Of a DNA stretch of 64,000 nt, positions 24,006-37,100 are shown piece after piece. Made by a program: the position numbers and the translations under genes. The notes below the pieces were generated by a model. That model did no database searches. It had not been told where the DNA came from and saw only the letters and a program-made list of their open reading frames with translations. Position 1 is the first letter of the stretch, and every line of letters starts with the position of its first letter. Source of the stretch: Spisula solida (lineage: Eukaryota; Mollusca; Bivalvia; Venerida; Mactridae); the NCBI GenBank assembly GCA_947247005.1, contig OX365947.1, forward strand, positions 35,916,760 to 35,980,759, written 5' to 3'.

Positions 24006-24224
24006 ACCTAATTTCTCTTGTTTTTAAATTGTACATACTGCTCTTTTTACCTTTTAATCTATTACTGATAACTCTGCACATAATATTTAAATCTAATTTC
24101 ATCGTCTACGACAGCGCCTGCCAGTAATAATCAGTATTGATTGAAGGCAGTATAAAGTTGAAGTTATGAAATGTATTATGTATGAGAATATTGACAGATG
24201 GGGTGGTTGGGTATTAAAATGCCA

Positions 24225-25564
24225 GGAGCCTGTTGCCAAACCGCTACCTGGCGCTCAATAGTGCTCTGCTAGGAAACGGCTTGCTTCAAAAAAGCGCTAC
24301 ATTGCGGATAGCAGACTGTTGCTGTTCAGCAAAGTGCTACTGAAGCTGTCCTTTACACAGACACTTGGGGTCTGGACCCCGCCCCCTCCCCCAGCTACGC
24401 ACCTGGGTATATTTTTATCATCAACATTGTATATCCAGACCCATACACCAATCACACAAACATTATTAAACACATCCGGACAAATAAAAAATGTTCGTAA
24501 ATGCCTCTCTAGCTTTAATAATACAAAGATAAAAATGTTTGACTGAAATTTCTCGCACACCTTCCTCGAATATCGGGTCGTGTTTAACTCACTGTGCAAC
24601 TTTCCTGCCAATATTTGGTGTCCTGTGGTCAAGTACACATTACTCTTTACGATGATGATAAAGACAGAAACCGATCACCGCCCCTGCCTCCACAATTTGC
24701 GAGAAAGTTGGCAATTTTCAACTCAAAACACGACTCGCACATAATCTTTCGACGCTGGTTTCCCGTCTGATCAATACGAAAGTACGGCGCCGCGCCTTGA
24801 ACGTTGGAACCAGATATGTAAATAAACCATTCGGAATACCTCGTTTGGGTCCAACGTTCAACGCGCGACACAGTTCTTATGTATCAGGCTGGGAACCACC
24901 GTTCAAATTGTCGAAAGATTATGTGCGCTGCGGAAAATGAGTTGACAATTGCAAACTTTCTCGCATATTTTGTCGACAAGAGCGCTGATTGAGTATTGTC
25001 AGTATAGTCATCGTAAAGATTAATTTGTTATTGACCGAAAGACATCAGAAATATACGGGTAAGTTGCAAAACAAGTTTTACATGATCAATTTTTCTAGGT
25101 CGGTGTGCGAGAAACTTCAGCGAAACATTTCTATCTTTGTGTTATTTAAGCAGTAGATGAATTACTCAGATTTTTGTATTAATATCAAATACATCCAACA
25201 AATGTTTGTGTGATTGCTGAATGGGTCTGGATATATAAGAAATATAAAAAATATTTCCAGGCGCGTATTGGGAGGGGGCGTGGTCCAGACCCCAAGTGTC
25301 TGTGGTCCTTTACGTAAGAAAGTGCTCCGTAGCGCTCGCCTATAGCGAAGTGCTGAGAATCAGTTTGCTATCTGGTAGCGTGTCATTGCATAGATGTAGT
25401 AAAGTGCTACTGAAGCTGTCCTTTACGTAAGAAATTGCTTCATAGCGCTCGCCTATAGCGAAGTGCTGAGAATCAGTTTGCTATCTGGTAGCGTGTCGTT
25501 GCATAGATGTAGTATAGCGCTACCAAAAAGCGCTCAGTAGCGCATTAGTTAGGCAACAAGCTCC
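24225..25564. mobile_element. TIR element with GGAGCCTGTTGCC ends, carrying a nested foldback
   Basis: The left end GGAGCCTGTTGCCAAAC is mirrored by GTTAGGCAACAAGCTCC on the right. Inside, a segment of about 118 bp (AAAGTGCTACTGAAGCTGTC...) occurs in tandem at about 25305-25510, and its partial copy at 24331-24355 is interrupted by the nested foldback. Related copies are at 39437 and 44535-44812. I found no clear target-site duplication. Confidence 0.7.
24356..25304. mobile_element. 949 bp foldback element with 8-bp target-site duplication
   Basis: The element begins CACAGACACTTGGGGTCTGG and ends with its mirror, CCCCAAGTGTCTGTG, flanked on both sides by GTCCTTTA (24348-24355 and 25305-25312). 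Inverted matching continues almost to the centre: CTCGCACACC at about 24555 pairs with GGTGTGCGAG at about 25102, and CGCGCCTTGAACGTTGG at 24790 pairs with CCAACGTTCAACGCGCG at 24851. The 8-bp duplication fits hAT or P superfamilies. It has no coding capacity. Confidence 0.85.
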
Positions 25565-25813
25565 ATTGTAATAACGAGTCAACAACCTTTCTGATTGATG
25601 TTTTTCGAACGTTTATGATTTACCACACATGCATCGGCAAACTTGACATTGACACACTGTTATGAGTGAGTATACATGAGTTAAGACAGTGACCAGAGGT
25701 CAGGTACCATAATTATATAAACTACGCTTAGGCTTTTGCCTAGGAGGTTGAACTGTTTACAAGTGGACGTTTCCAGAATACAGACACCTCGCCTTTTGAA
25801 CCCTTAAACTTAA

Positions 25814-26868
25814 GGAAGTGGCTAGAGGTCCGCTAAAGGACCTCTGGAGTCTGGAGGTCCGGTTAACCGGACCTCTGGACAATGCTTGTAGGACAGGCTA
25901 GAGGTCCGGTAATTGATTTCATATGTATAAACAATTTATATTTTATCGTGTCGAGACTTCCAATGTATTTACCTTGCTGTACAGGTAACAGGTAAGTATT
26001 TGACAGAAATCTTGTTAAAAAATAGTTAATTGATTAGCAATCAAGTTGATTAGAAGTGTGCCGCACTTAATTCAGTTATTATGCTGCCTGTAATTGCTGA
26101 ATTTATTTTTGTTTGTCGATTGTATTTGCTCTAATATTTGTTGGCTCACACATCAGTTTTGACACTGCAAACAAACATATCCTTTTTAATCAGATCTTCG
26201 TATGTTTCAATTAAATGTTGGGATCACGAAGTTTTATCAAAACATGCATGTTGTGAGGTAGATCTACTTTTTTATGGAATATATCAAAGATGGGGTAAAT
26301 TGTTTATTATTTATTTATTGATTTATGTCATCATATTTTATTAAACACAAAATGTGTGTGTGCTGTTGTATTCCATGTTTATACAAACTCATTTTAAGAC
26401 AAATGCTTAGCCTCTCAAGAACGAATGCCGCAGATGGATTTTGTCCTTAGGATTAATGTCATCGTTGTTCATGCGCTGTTCCCCTTGGAACAAAAATTTA
26501 TGAGGGTGAATCTTGCATAGAACTTTATTGAGACGTTTGCAGAGTTTGTCGTACTGTCGGGCGTATCTGTGAAAAAGTGACCCAAATACTATGTGTGGTA
26601 CCCCTCAAGACTTTAAGCCGTTCAAAATGTGTATTAGTTCTTGCATCAAATGTTGTTCAACACAGATTGATAAATTAATTTGCGTTTACATGTAGGCCTT
26701 ATGAAACACTCGAGATCACTGTTATTCCCAGTCAGTTTTTTACATTTCTGTCAAAAACTAACCTGTACAACAAGGTAAACACTTGTTTATGTCATTGAAA
26801 GTCTTGACACAAAATAAAATATATGGTTTATACATATGAAATCAATTATCGGACCTCTAGCCACTTCC
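25814..26868. mobile_element. PIF/Harbinger-like non-autonomous element, TAA target site
   Basis: The ends GGAAGTGGCTAGAGGTCCG and CGGACCTCTAGCCACTTCC are perfect mirrors, each flanked by TAA (25811-25813, 26869-26871). A 3-bp TAA duplication with GG-starting ends is typical of PIF/Harbinger. The left side carries extra GAGGTCCG copies and a palindrome centred on GGTCCGGTTAACCGGACC near 25868. No transposase was seen. Confidence 0.75.
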
Positions 26869-26871
26869 TAA

Positions 26872-27709
26872 ACTGAATCATCTGACATGGATAAGGGTGC
26901 CACTGTGGTCAGTGGGAAACGCTATTTACTACAAATCACAAAGTCCCTGGTGAATCTCGGACAGGGCACTTGGTCATTTTTTAATCACTTTTGAGTGTTT
27001 CCTACCCAACTAGAGATGACCTGGTTGGTAAACCAGAGATATTTCCACATGCATTAGTGATATACTCCAGAAGAGCATGGAGTCTATTCAGACAGAGCTA
27101 GGGTATCACTTCTGGGTTCATTGTTTAACACAAATTCTCCTTTTTTTCTCAGAGCTTAAGGTCATTAAAAACATTTTGTCAATTAGGCAGATATTAAACT
27201 GAATGATCACACACTAACGACTGTCTCAGTGGAACACAAAAAAAAAGCCAACATCGATATCGGGGCTCTCTACTTTAGGGGTCAGGGCCATTTGAAGTGG
27301 AATATCATGTCATTTAAAGGCCTACGGGGAATCAAGTACATAAAATAAAACAAATAGTGAATATGCTGTTTAGATTTCACTTAGTAACTTATACCCTGTT
27401 TTAAATGGTTTACTTAAACAAGCTATAATCACTTGACTTAAATAAAACAATACAGACCAAACAATCAACACTCATTATTATATTTAATACTATGGTGATT
27501 TAAAAGACACTATACTAGAATTATTTTTAAAGTGCTATGGAAAAACCTGGAAAGCCAATTCTGGCTCCAAGGCACTGTGGTACTCCAGTGCCTTCTATCC
27601 CCGAGGAAAGGTCTGTGTACTTGATTTGAAGACTCTTATCATTGCATATTTTTGCCATGTTGATGATGACAAACCCAATTTTTTATTCCTTGAAGATGGG
27701 GGAAAGGTA
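26872..27709. other. intergenic sequence upstream of the V-ATPase gene
   Basis: No exon is certain. A small hairpin (AAGGCACTG...CAGTGCCTT) lies at about 27569-27595. Confidence 0.35.
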
Positions 27710-27912
27710 CAGTGTGTTAAAAAAGTTCGTTCTCAAATTTTTAGTTTCAATAGTTGATTTTTCTGACGTCAGAAGAATATACCATTGCTCTAATCTCTCG
27801 AGCATTAATTGAAGTTATTTGTGTAAGAAATTAAAACTGTAAACTGCGTACAACGTTCAGATAAAATTTAGTATGAATTCAAATTTTGAGAACAAACTTT
27901 TTTAACACCCTG
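27710..27912. mobile_element. mariner-type MITE
   Basis: The ends CAGTGTGTTAAAAAAGTTCG and its near mirror (AAACTTTTTTAACACCCTG) enclose 203 bp and are flanked by TA on both sides. CAGGGTGT-type ends with TA duplication are typical of Tc1/mariner. It lies 125 bp upstream of the V-ATPase start codon. Confidence 0.85.
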
Positions 27913-28037
27913 TACTTGAAACATATTTCAAACATACATTTGTCTTTGGAAATTCTGTATGAACCATGTTTTGATATGATTTGTATCTTAATATCTTGTA
28001 GATATACTGATTACCTCATAGACTACATACCAGCAAC

Positions 28038-28154
28038 ATGGGGTCACTATTCCGCAGTGAGGATATGACTTTATGTCAGCTGTTTCTACAGTCAGAAGCT
28101 TCATATGCATGTGTGTCAGAACTTGGTGAACTGGGACTTGTTCAGTTCCGGGAT
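28038..28154 (+). CDS. ATP6V0A1: V-ATPase a exon 1
   Basis: Residues 1-39, from [15 protein letters not shown] to VQFRD, donor GGAT|GTAAGT, phase 0. Confidence 0.95.
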
Positions 28155-31100
28155 GTAAGTATTGAAGAAATTTAAAATGCACCTTATTTCCTATAGTGGG
28201 TTTTGAACCTATATGTCAAGTTCAAAGTTTATTGGCATTATTAGCAAAGAAGATTGCTTTTAGTAAGTAAGTAAGTAACAAATTTATTTATAGTGGATAA
28301 CATATTTGGCAGTGCCAATTTACGATATGGTCTACGTTTGGCCATTTACAAATAACAAATAAATATGGCAAAAACATAAACATATTTACAAAGAAATATA
28401 CAAAAATATATACATACAAGCACAAATTCAATGACATAATAACAAGTAACATACAATATTTAAGAGACAGTAATGACGGTAAGGGTGTCAGTACGCATAG
28501 ACATAGCATGTTTGATGAATTTAGCAATATTTAGCATTTTTGATTTTCTTTAATTTGACATGAGGGAAATAAATACTGAACATCGGCCATCTACTATAAT
28601 CACTGAGCACCTTATTGCACTTAAGAAGCATCAAATGTAAGATTAAAATTAAGATCTCCTCGTGATAGGCAAATTATCATTCACATAATCCTTACTCGGC
28701 ATGTTCCTACCCCAGCACTTTTATAACATTCTGGGTAAGAACTTGAACTTATAGATCATGTTTTCCTGTTACAGTTAAATCCAGATGTGAATGCGTTCCA
28801 GAGAAAGTTTGTTAATGAAGTGAGGAGATGTGATGAGATGGAGAGAAAGCTCAGTAAGTTGTGGTTTATTTTACAAAAAATATGTAAATATAATCTGTAT
28901 TATTCAGCCAGTGAATGGATAAGCCAGATAAGGGCTTACTGGGATTACAAGGATTTTTCTTGATTCAATTTTGATTTTCATGAGCTCCTTGCATAATTTG
29001 CGGATGACATTGTAAACTTTGGCTGTTTAAATCAGGTGATTAGTATTACATTATCATATATTGTAGTAATATAACAAAAACTGGTGAATTTCTCATGTTG
29101 AAACTATTTAAAACAGATTATCTATAAAGTTGAGAAAACATTTGGTTTAACTGTTTTAGACTATTGTAATATATAAATGTAATAAATTACTGTTATCTCT
29201 CTGTCTATTCAACAAGTTTATACTGTCAAATACCAGTCTAGTATCTTAGTTTATAGCTTCTATGTTCTCAAGTTGAGCATAATTTCCTTGACACGATGTT
29301 TGTGTGCTATAACCTACATTGAGGCATACAGAAGTGGACCCATACTAAAGCTATCATCAATAGAAACTATATTGATGAATCAACAATAGTTTTTAGTTAA
29401 TCAATTATCGTTTCACATTTTGAAATATTGATACATGGGTAAAATAAAAGAAACCACCCAAAATCCTATTTTTTTTTGCACAAAACACTTTTCTTGGTAA
29501 AAGGAAGTTGACAAAAACTTTCGAATTAGTCAAGTCTAACCTTAAAATGCAGCTGCTATTTTAAAGAGCTGAATCTATATAAAATATCAGATTCTATAAG
29601 TGAACAATGGCTAAATGAGTGAGTCATGGATGATGGGTTGTTATTTCCACACCTATATGCAGTGATTTTTTTTGCTTCTTTGGGAAAGGGTCCGGGTCCG
29701 TTCAGATTGGGAATTTTCGCGTCATGACAACTTGAAATTGGGAATTTTCATGAAGCTGAAAGGCCAAATAAAATAGAAAAAGAGATTACATGTGACTGTT
29801 GACAGGTTTCTGTAAACTTTTATGCTTCACCTCTTGTCAAAAATGTTCATAACTTTGTCATTTTATGTCCGATTTTGAATAATTTTTTTTTTAATGTTCA
29901 TTGGGAATTTCACCCTTCAAATTTGGGAAAATTATAGCCTTTTTCAAATTGGGAAGGTACTGATTACCGGTAGCAAACAAAGAAGGAAAAAAATCACTGA
30001 ATATGTGCAGATTGATAAATCGATACATGTTACGTCTTGTTGCAAGTTGTAGCAGAGTTATGGCGCTTGTTTGAATTCTTGTTGTAATGGATTTTCTATG
30101 TTTCCTGTTTATTTACTACAGGATTTCTGGAGAAAGAAATCAAGAAGGACGGTATACCAATGTTAGATACAGGAGATAATCCAGATGCCCCAGTACCACG
30201 TGAAATGATTGATTTAGAGGTAAAATTACTGTAAATCATTTAACAATATCAAACCTGCCTGTAACTTCTGTCCATGATCCAACTTAGTAATCATCAGTTG
30301 AAGGCAGATGGCTTTTCAATGCACATGCGTAACTGTTTATTGGACACATATTCAGTTTTGAAATAATAATTTCACAGTTTAGGACAGACGGTTGCTTTAT
30401 ATGATGGACCTTGTCACATGATGTCAACTGGCATAAGATTTATTGGATCAGTTTAACCTTGCTATACTTGTTTGTTTAGTGAAACTAGGCAATTTTAAAA
30501 TGTGTGTTTGTTTTTACTGGAGCCACATGTCGTATTAGAAAACATGTTTCCTGTTACATAATAACATTTGAAGTGGTTGAACTCCATACTGGAATTTTAT
30601 CTTCTGTGTAAATTCTACAAATTACAAATTTGGTTGCAAGGTATAAGTGTCATCAATGATAAACATTTACTTATAATCCTTGCATTTCTTATATTGATAA
30701 GAGAAAGCGGTAATTTCATGCTTGACATTCCATTCACCAGGAAGTGTGGTTTGGGAGATTTGTTGAACAAACAGACACCTACTGAGATTAACAATTTGCA
30801 CGAAATTAAACAACATGAAAAGTTACTTAAATAAATAAGTGGTACACTAATACGTATGATTAAATGAGCAATTAAGTTTTCCTGGTCTGATTTTAAAAAA
30901 ATTTTAAGTTAAAGCTAGTGTATCATATATTTAACACTTATTTGTTTCAGGTGCTTATATTTAAAAGTATCCTTATCTTTTTCTTTGTTTACTTAAAGTC
31001 AACAGAACAGACTGATCTATTTCATATAGTTAGGCCATCAATATATACATTTTCATTTCAAACAATCCTTTTATCTGTGTTTGCCAAAATAAGAGAAGTT

Positions 31101-34100
31101 TGCATTATCTTAAGATAAAAAATCCTCCCAGTTTATTTATGAGCTGAGGAACCCAAGGGGGCTTCAGTTTTACCTTCAGTCAGTAATCTTTTGTCATTCA
31201 TCATAGGTCTTTGAAAAAACTTGCACAAGAGTTCACCATAATTGTCTCCTATACCCAGGTCTGTAGATCAATTTGGTTGAAAAAGCACAATATGCTTTAT
31301 GCTGGCTGTAATTCCCTCATACAATGTACAATGTAACATTTGAAAATCACTTGGCCTGATGTTCATCATGGTGATTTATTACATACATCAATACATACAA
31401 TAAAGTTTGTCTACTCTAATGCTCAAAGTTTTCATCCGATCGTCTTCGAACTTGTGACAATGCTAATGGGCGTAATATCTAGGCTAAGTTTGATTATAGG
31501 CCAAATCAGCCTAGGCCTTATTGGGTTATGGGCCTTTACTTACCAAAAAAGCTGTCACATTGTAAATTGACATATTCCTGAGGGTCGTGGGTTCAAACCC
31601 CACTACGACCATAATATTTTTATTTTTTTAAGTGTTTGGTTAATGTTTTGTCTTTAAAGCATGTTTTTGTACAGTTATATGGAGAAAAATATTTTTTTCA
31701 AAAGATTTTGTTTATATTATAGGTCAAATCATAGAAAAACCCAGTTTGTCTGTACTCTAACGCTCAGAGTTTTCATCCGATCGTCTTCAAACTTTATGAC
31801 AATGCTTATGGGCATAATATCTAGGCCAAGTTCGATTATAGGCTGCTAAGGCCAAATCGGCCTAGGTCTTATTGGGTTATGGGTAGGGTGACTATTGAGT
31901 CCATTTATTACTATAGTAACTGCAATACTATTGCTATTGCTGAAAGCACTATTGCGATACTATTGCAATAGTTATTGCCAAGAGTTGAAAACCAGAGATT
32001 AACCTGTAAATGCAAATTAGCACGGTGTAGGATATAATTTTTTTGTACATGTATAACATACTAATCTGATATCATTTATCACGTATAGTTTTTTTTCGTG
32101 TTCAGTGGAAGAGTGTATTCATGCTTCTGGTTATAAGTTGAACGATTGCGAGGTTGGTCCTTTATGGCAGTTTGATGCATGGGATTATTTCAAATAAGTT
32201 TATTAACGAGAACGGAAGTTGTTTTAAATTAATAATAAGCTTTATTTGTAAATAGGAAACTCGTAACTATCGATAGTTGAGCTAACTATCGGCGATAGTT
32301 ATTGGATCGAGACTTTTACTATTGATCCATACTATTGGGACACTCTTGATCGCAATGCATCAATTTTTCGATACATCGGCCCACCCCTAGTTATGGGCCT
32401 TTAATTACCTAAAAAGCAGTCACAATATCAATTGACATATTCCTGAGGGTCGTGGGTTCAAACCCAACTGTAACCATAATCTTTTTATTTTTATTTTTTT
32501 AAGTGTTTAGGTAATGTTTTGTCTTTAAAGCATGTACTTGTACAGTTATATGGAGAAAAATAATTTTATGCTCCCAGAAGAAATTCGGGGAGCATATAGT
32601 CGCCGAAGTGTCCGTCCGTGTGTCCGTACGCCATCGCACTTTCTTGTCCAGGCTATTTCTCAAGAACCACTGCTCAGATTTTAACAAAACTTCATGGATA
32701 GCTTCACTACCAAGTGGAGATGCGCATATCGTCGGCACGTTCCGGTTCACTGATTATTTACACAGCTATGCCCCTTGGCAGACTTGCACTATAAATTCTT
32801 GTCCGCCCTATTTCTCAAGAACCACTGCTCAGATTTTAACAAAACTTCAAAGATAGCTTCACTACCAAGTGGAGATGCGCATATCGTCAGCACGTTCCAG
32901 TTTGCTGATTATTCACACAGTTATGCCCCATGAAAGATTTGCACTATAACTGTATACTAAATTCTTGTCTGCGCTATTTCTCAAGAACCACTGCTCAGAT
33001 TTTAATAAAACTTCATGGATAGGTGCAGTACCAAGTGAAGATGCGCATATTGTCAGCACGTTACGGTTTGCTGATTATTCACACAGTTATGCCCCTTGAA
33101 AGATTTGCACTATAACTATAAACTAAATTCTTGTCCGCGCTATTTCTCCAGAACCACTGCTCAGATTTTAATAAAACTTCATGGATAGGTGCAGTACCAA
33201 GTAGAGATGCGCATATTGTGGGCACGTTCCGGTTTGCTGATTATTCACACAGTTATGCCTCTTGAAAGATTTGCACTATAACTATATACTAAATTGTATA
33301 AAACTGTATAAAATAACATTTGTTGGAAAACCAAGTTGACTTGTTTGAGCATTTTTTTCCTGGGGCAAACATCCCACGGGGAACATAAACCGTCTTTGAC
33401 AGCTCTTGTTTCCAAAAGATTTTGTTTTAATTATAGGTCAAATCATAGAAAAACCCAGTTTGTCTGTACTCTAACGCTCAGAGTTTTCATCCGATCATCT
33501 TCAAACTTTGTGACAATGCTTATTGGCATAATAAGCAAAGTTCGATTATAGGCCAAATCGGCCAAGGCCTTCTTGGTTTGTGGGCGTTTAATTACCAAAA
33601 AAGCAGTGACAATGTCAATTGACATATTCCTGAGGGTCGTGGGTTTAAACCCCACTGTGACCATAATCATTTTTTTTAGTGTTTAGGTAATGTTTTGTCT
33701 TTAAAGCATATATTTGTACAGTTATATGGAGGAAAATATTTTTTCCAAAAGATTTTGTTTAAATTATAGGTCAAATCATGGTTAATGTTTTGTCTTTAAG
33801 GAGGTACGCGCACCTTTTATCTAACGATCGAATTTTCCTTGAAACATCTTAAAATGACAGAACAGTCTTCTAGAACAACATTGAAATCATAAAAATGATA
33901 TGTCACCAGGCTCGTTTTCGACATACATGGCTTTCTAATGACCTACCACTGTATTTTGGTCATTTTATCTATTTCCTGCATTTATGGCACCATTATGTTC
34001 TTTTTAAGATTATTACTGTATGAAACCACTTTTAAGCAATGCATGATATTTTGTGTGTTCAATGTTCATTCCTATTGACATTAGTCACAATTCCAGCTGC

Positions 34101-37100
34101 CTGGTGAACAAATTCAGTATTTGAACATGATAAATAGTTACCCCACCCACTTGCTAAAAAGTGTGATTTTCAAATGATTTCAAATGAACGTCAAAAAATA
34201 CCCAACGATCGAAAATGATTTAAAATTGGCCCTAAGTTTAGTATCAAATAGAACACCAGTTTAGTCAAATAAAAAATAGGGGTCACCAGCCTTTTTTGGG
34301 AGCTGTGCATAAAAAAGCACCAATTATGAATAAATTTGCATAAAATTAACCTAATTTGCATATTGTAATGAAATAATTTTTTCTTAAAAATATTTCAAAG
34401 TGTGGCTACCTCTTATAACTAAACCATGCACTACATATTATATATAAGCATATGCATTTGAACAATTGTAGGGACTTATTGTGAACCCATATTATTAACA
34501 ATTTTGCCGTTCCCCACCCACTTTTTCATACAGGCAAAAAATAAAAAGTTAAAAATATCTAATTTGTGCGATAATATTTTGTTTATTTTCATTAATCAAC
34601 ATTCATATGCAATCATTGAAACTAAAATTCATGTTTGTTCTTATCTAATACGATTTTGAAATTTCGCGCATGCGCACAAGGCAGCTCGTACCTCCTTAAG
34701 GGGGCCCACTCCTGAAATCAAAATAACTACGATTTTTTGAAACCATGTTTTTTGCCAAGTTCAACCTATGCGAAGTTCGTTTTTGAGTAGAAAAACATAG
34801 GCTAATGACTTACTTTTTTTGTAATATCAAATCGAAATAACACACCTCAAAACGGCCATTTTAGCATCTAAAGCTATTGAAAAGGGGGTAGGGGTTAAGA
34901 AATGGCCGGTAATTAAATAAATATGAACCAAAATTGTTATAAGTACATCAGAATCTAGGCAATAATCGATATACTAACAATACAAATGATAAAAAGATTA
35001 AAAGTATGGCAAATACGACCAGAATGTTAGTTTTATGGGAGTTTCAAGGACATATAAATTCTTTTAAAAATGGCGCCAAAATGAAGTTTAATTCAATATT
35101 TAAACCTAAAAATTCTTGTTGAAATAATAACTACGATTTTTTGTGACCATGGTAAAATGAAAGAAAAATATATTGTGTTTGAATAGAAAACTTCAAAAAC
35201 ATATGCTAATGTGCATTTAAGAGAGTTATAACGCGAAATGTGTAACCTTACCCAGTTTGAAAGAGGCAAAATCCAAATATTTGTTAGATAAATTAATTTT
35301 AAATCAACATATGATGTTCAATCAACTGGATCGCCACTGTACATACGATACCATTTATTTGGCATTGTTATTTAATGAATTTGTTCATTTATTACGTTCA
35401 GAATACACCAAATTGGCTTAAAACCATGTCAAATTACCCCACCCACTTTTTTCAACACAAATGGGTCATTACAACTTCTCACATAATAAAGCTGTTGTTT
35501 GGTCATAAATTGTTAGGAATCTTTAAAACTACTTGATTCAGCTCACAACAAAGTACGATACACTTTTTATTTGAAACTGTTGCCATGGCAACGATTCTCC
35601 AGAAATAAGGAAAACAAGGCAGTGGTCCCCATGACATGCAGATATTGGTGTTTATGTCGTTGGAATTGTGTTTATGCTTCACATTTATTATAAATTCACT
35701 TATTAACATGTATACTAGAGTCTGTATGAAATACATAAGAGAAAATTAATGTACAGACTAAGTATAATGTCATTTTTTAGCATTTGATCTCCATCCTTGA
35801 CCTTTGACTGCAGTTTGAGGCGCAACACAAAGCCTTATCATGGTGCATATCCACCAAATTTTGACATTGTGTTGATAATTACATGTATACTGTAATTTGA
35901 GAACTGTGTCATACTACTTCATGAAACTCATAGAACTGATCATTCAACAATGGCAAGAGACTATGATTGAGACAGGGTGTGCATTGTCATACAGAAAAAA
36001 CTTAGTGTGGTTCAGATCAACTTGTCCAGTTATGTATCAGGATAGAACGTTGGCGGAGCATTGCATGTTTGATTCCTGTAAAACCAGTTACATCAACTGC
36101 TGTCATATATAACTACAATCTTGTAGGTATTTGTTCACAGGTCTTGGATGAATTATTTATAACACTATCCATGGGTGAAAATTAAAATTGTTCAAAATAC
36201 TGAAAAAATAATCTCAAATACTGAAGATTGTTCATAGATTTTTTTCATGTAAATTACATAGTGCAATTGTTTCTCAAAATACTGTAATCTATATTTATAC
36301 TGACAACTTTCACCCATGACAATGCATTTCAAAAGCACATACTGTTTGTAGGAAATACAAACAAGAATATTTCATAAAAATATCAGTTTATTTGCATAAC
36401 AAAGAGTATGGATACTGTAAGCCATGCAATTTATACCAAGTCATTATTCTTTAAACATGAAATGTATTATTTGCATCCCATTTTCAAGACTTATTAGCAA
36501 CAATGTTATCTACAACAATAGTTATGTTCACATGGCCATCCCCACCATATATGTTTAGTACCAACGGGTATTAAATAGAAACAGGACAAGATAGAACAAG
36601 ACTGCGTTCAATAAACGCTTAAGGCCCCATGGAAGCCTTGTCCATACAAACCTAAGTCAATCAGGGTCCCTTATTCTGTTAAAATGTTAGTAAATAACAT
36701 CAAGGGGAATATCATAACTTTGGTTAAAGGGAAATAATTCAATAATGGTACCAGCTAGAGTTATGTTTCTTAGTCACTGAACTTCTCCTAGATGCCATCT
36801 ACTTAATATTTAAAGTTTCAAGTCAATCAATTGAATACTTATGAAGTTATGCATTGGAAAAATTATACAAAAGGAGATAATTTCAGAACTGGACTACATT
36901 GAGTTATGGTTCTTGGTCACTGCACGTCTCATAGTTACCATCTATTCATATATCAAGTTTCAAGTCAATACCTCAAATAGTTTTAGAGTTATGCTATGGA
37001 AAAAATATGGGATGGACAGACAAATACTATTACTATATCCCTTCGCCTTCAGCGGGGGATAATAAAACCATTTTGATCCCTTGTACCACACCTTTTGGAT

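Larger units (their letters stand above)
31638..33779 (+). repeat. 2,142 bp duplicated segment, copy A
   Basis: It is near-identical to 33780-33799 plus 39772-41897. Offsets are constant (8,118 bases after the insertion, 2,142 before), with at least seven substitutions seen and no indels noticed. Its right end joins AAATCAT directly to GGTTAATG, the start of copy B. Confidence 0.9.

Noticed and set aside
28266..28278. TAAG tetranucleotide run
   Set aside because: Only about three copies; too short to report separately from the LINE 3' UTR remnant.
32608..32856. 82-codon frame and its duplicate at 40726
   Set aside because: It is a translation of the hairpin-headed repeat units, present twice only because of the segment duplication.
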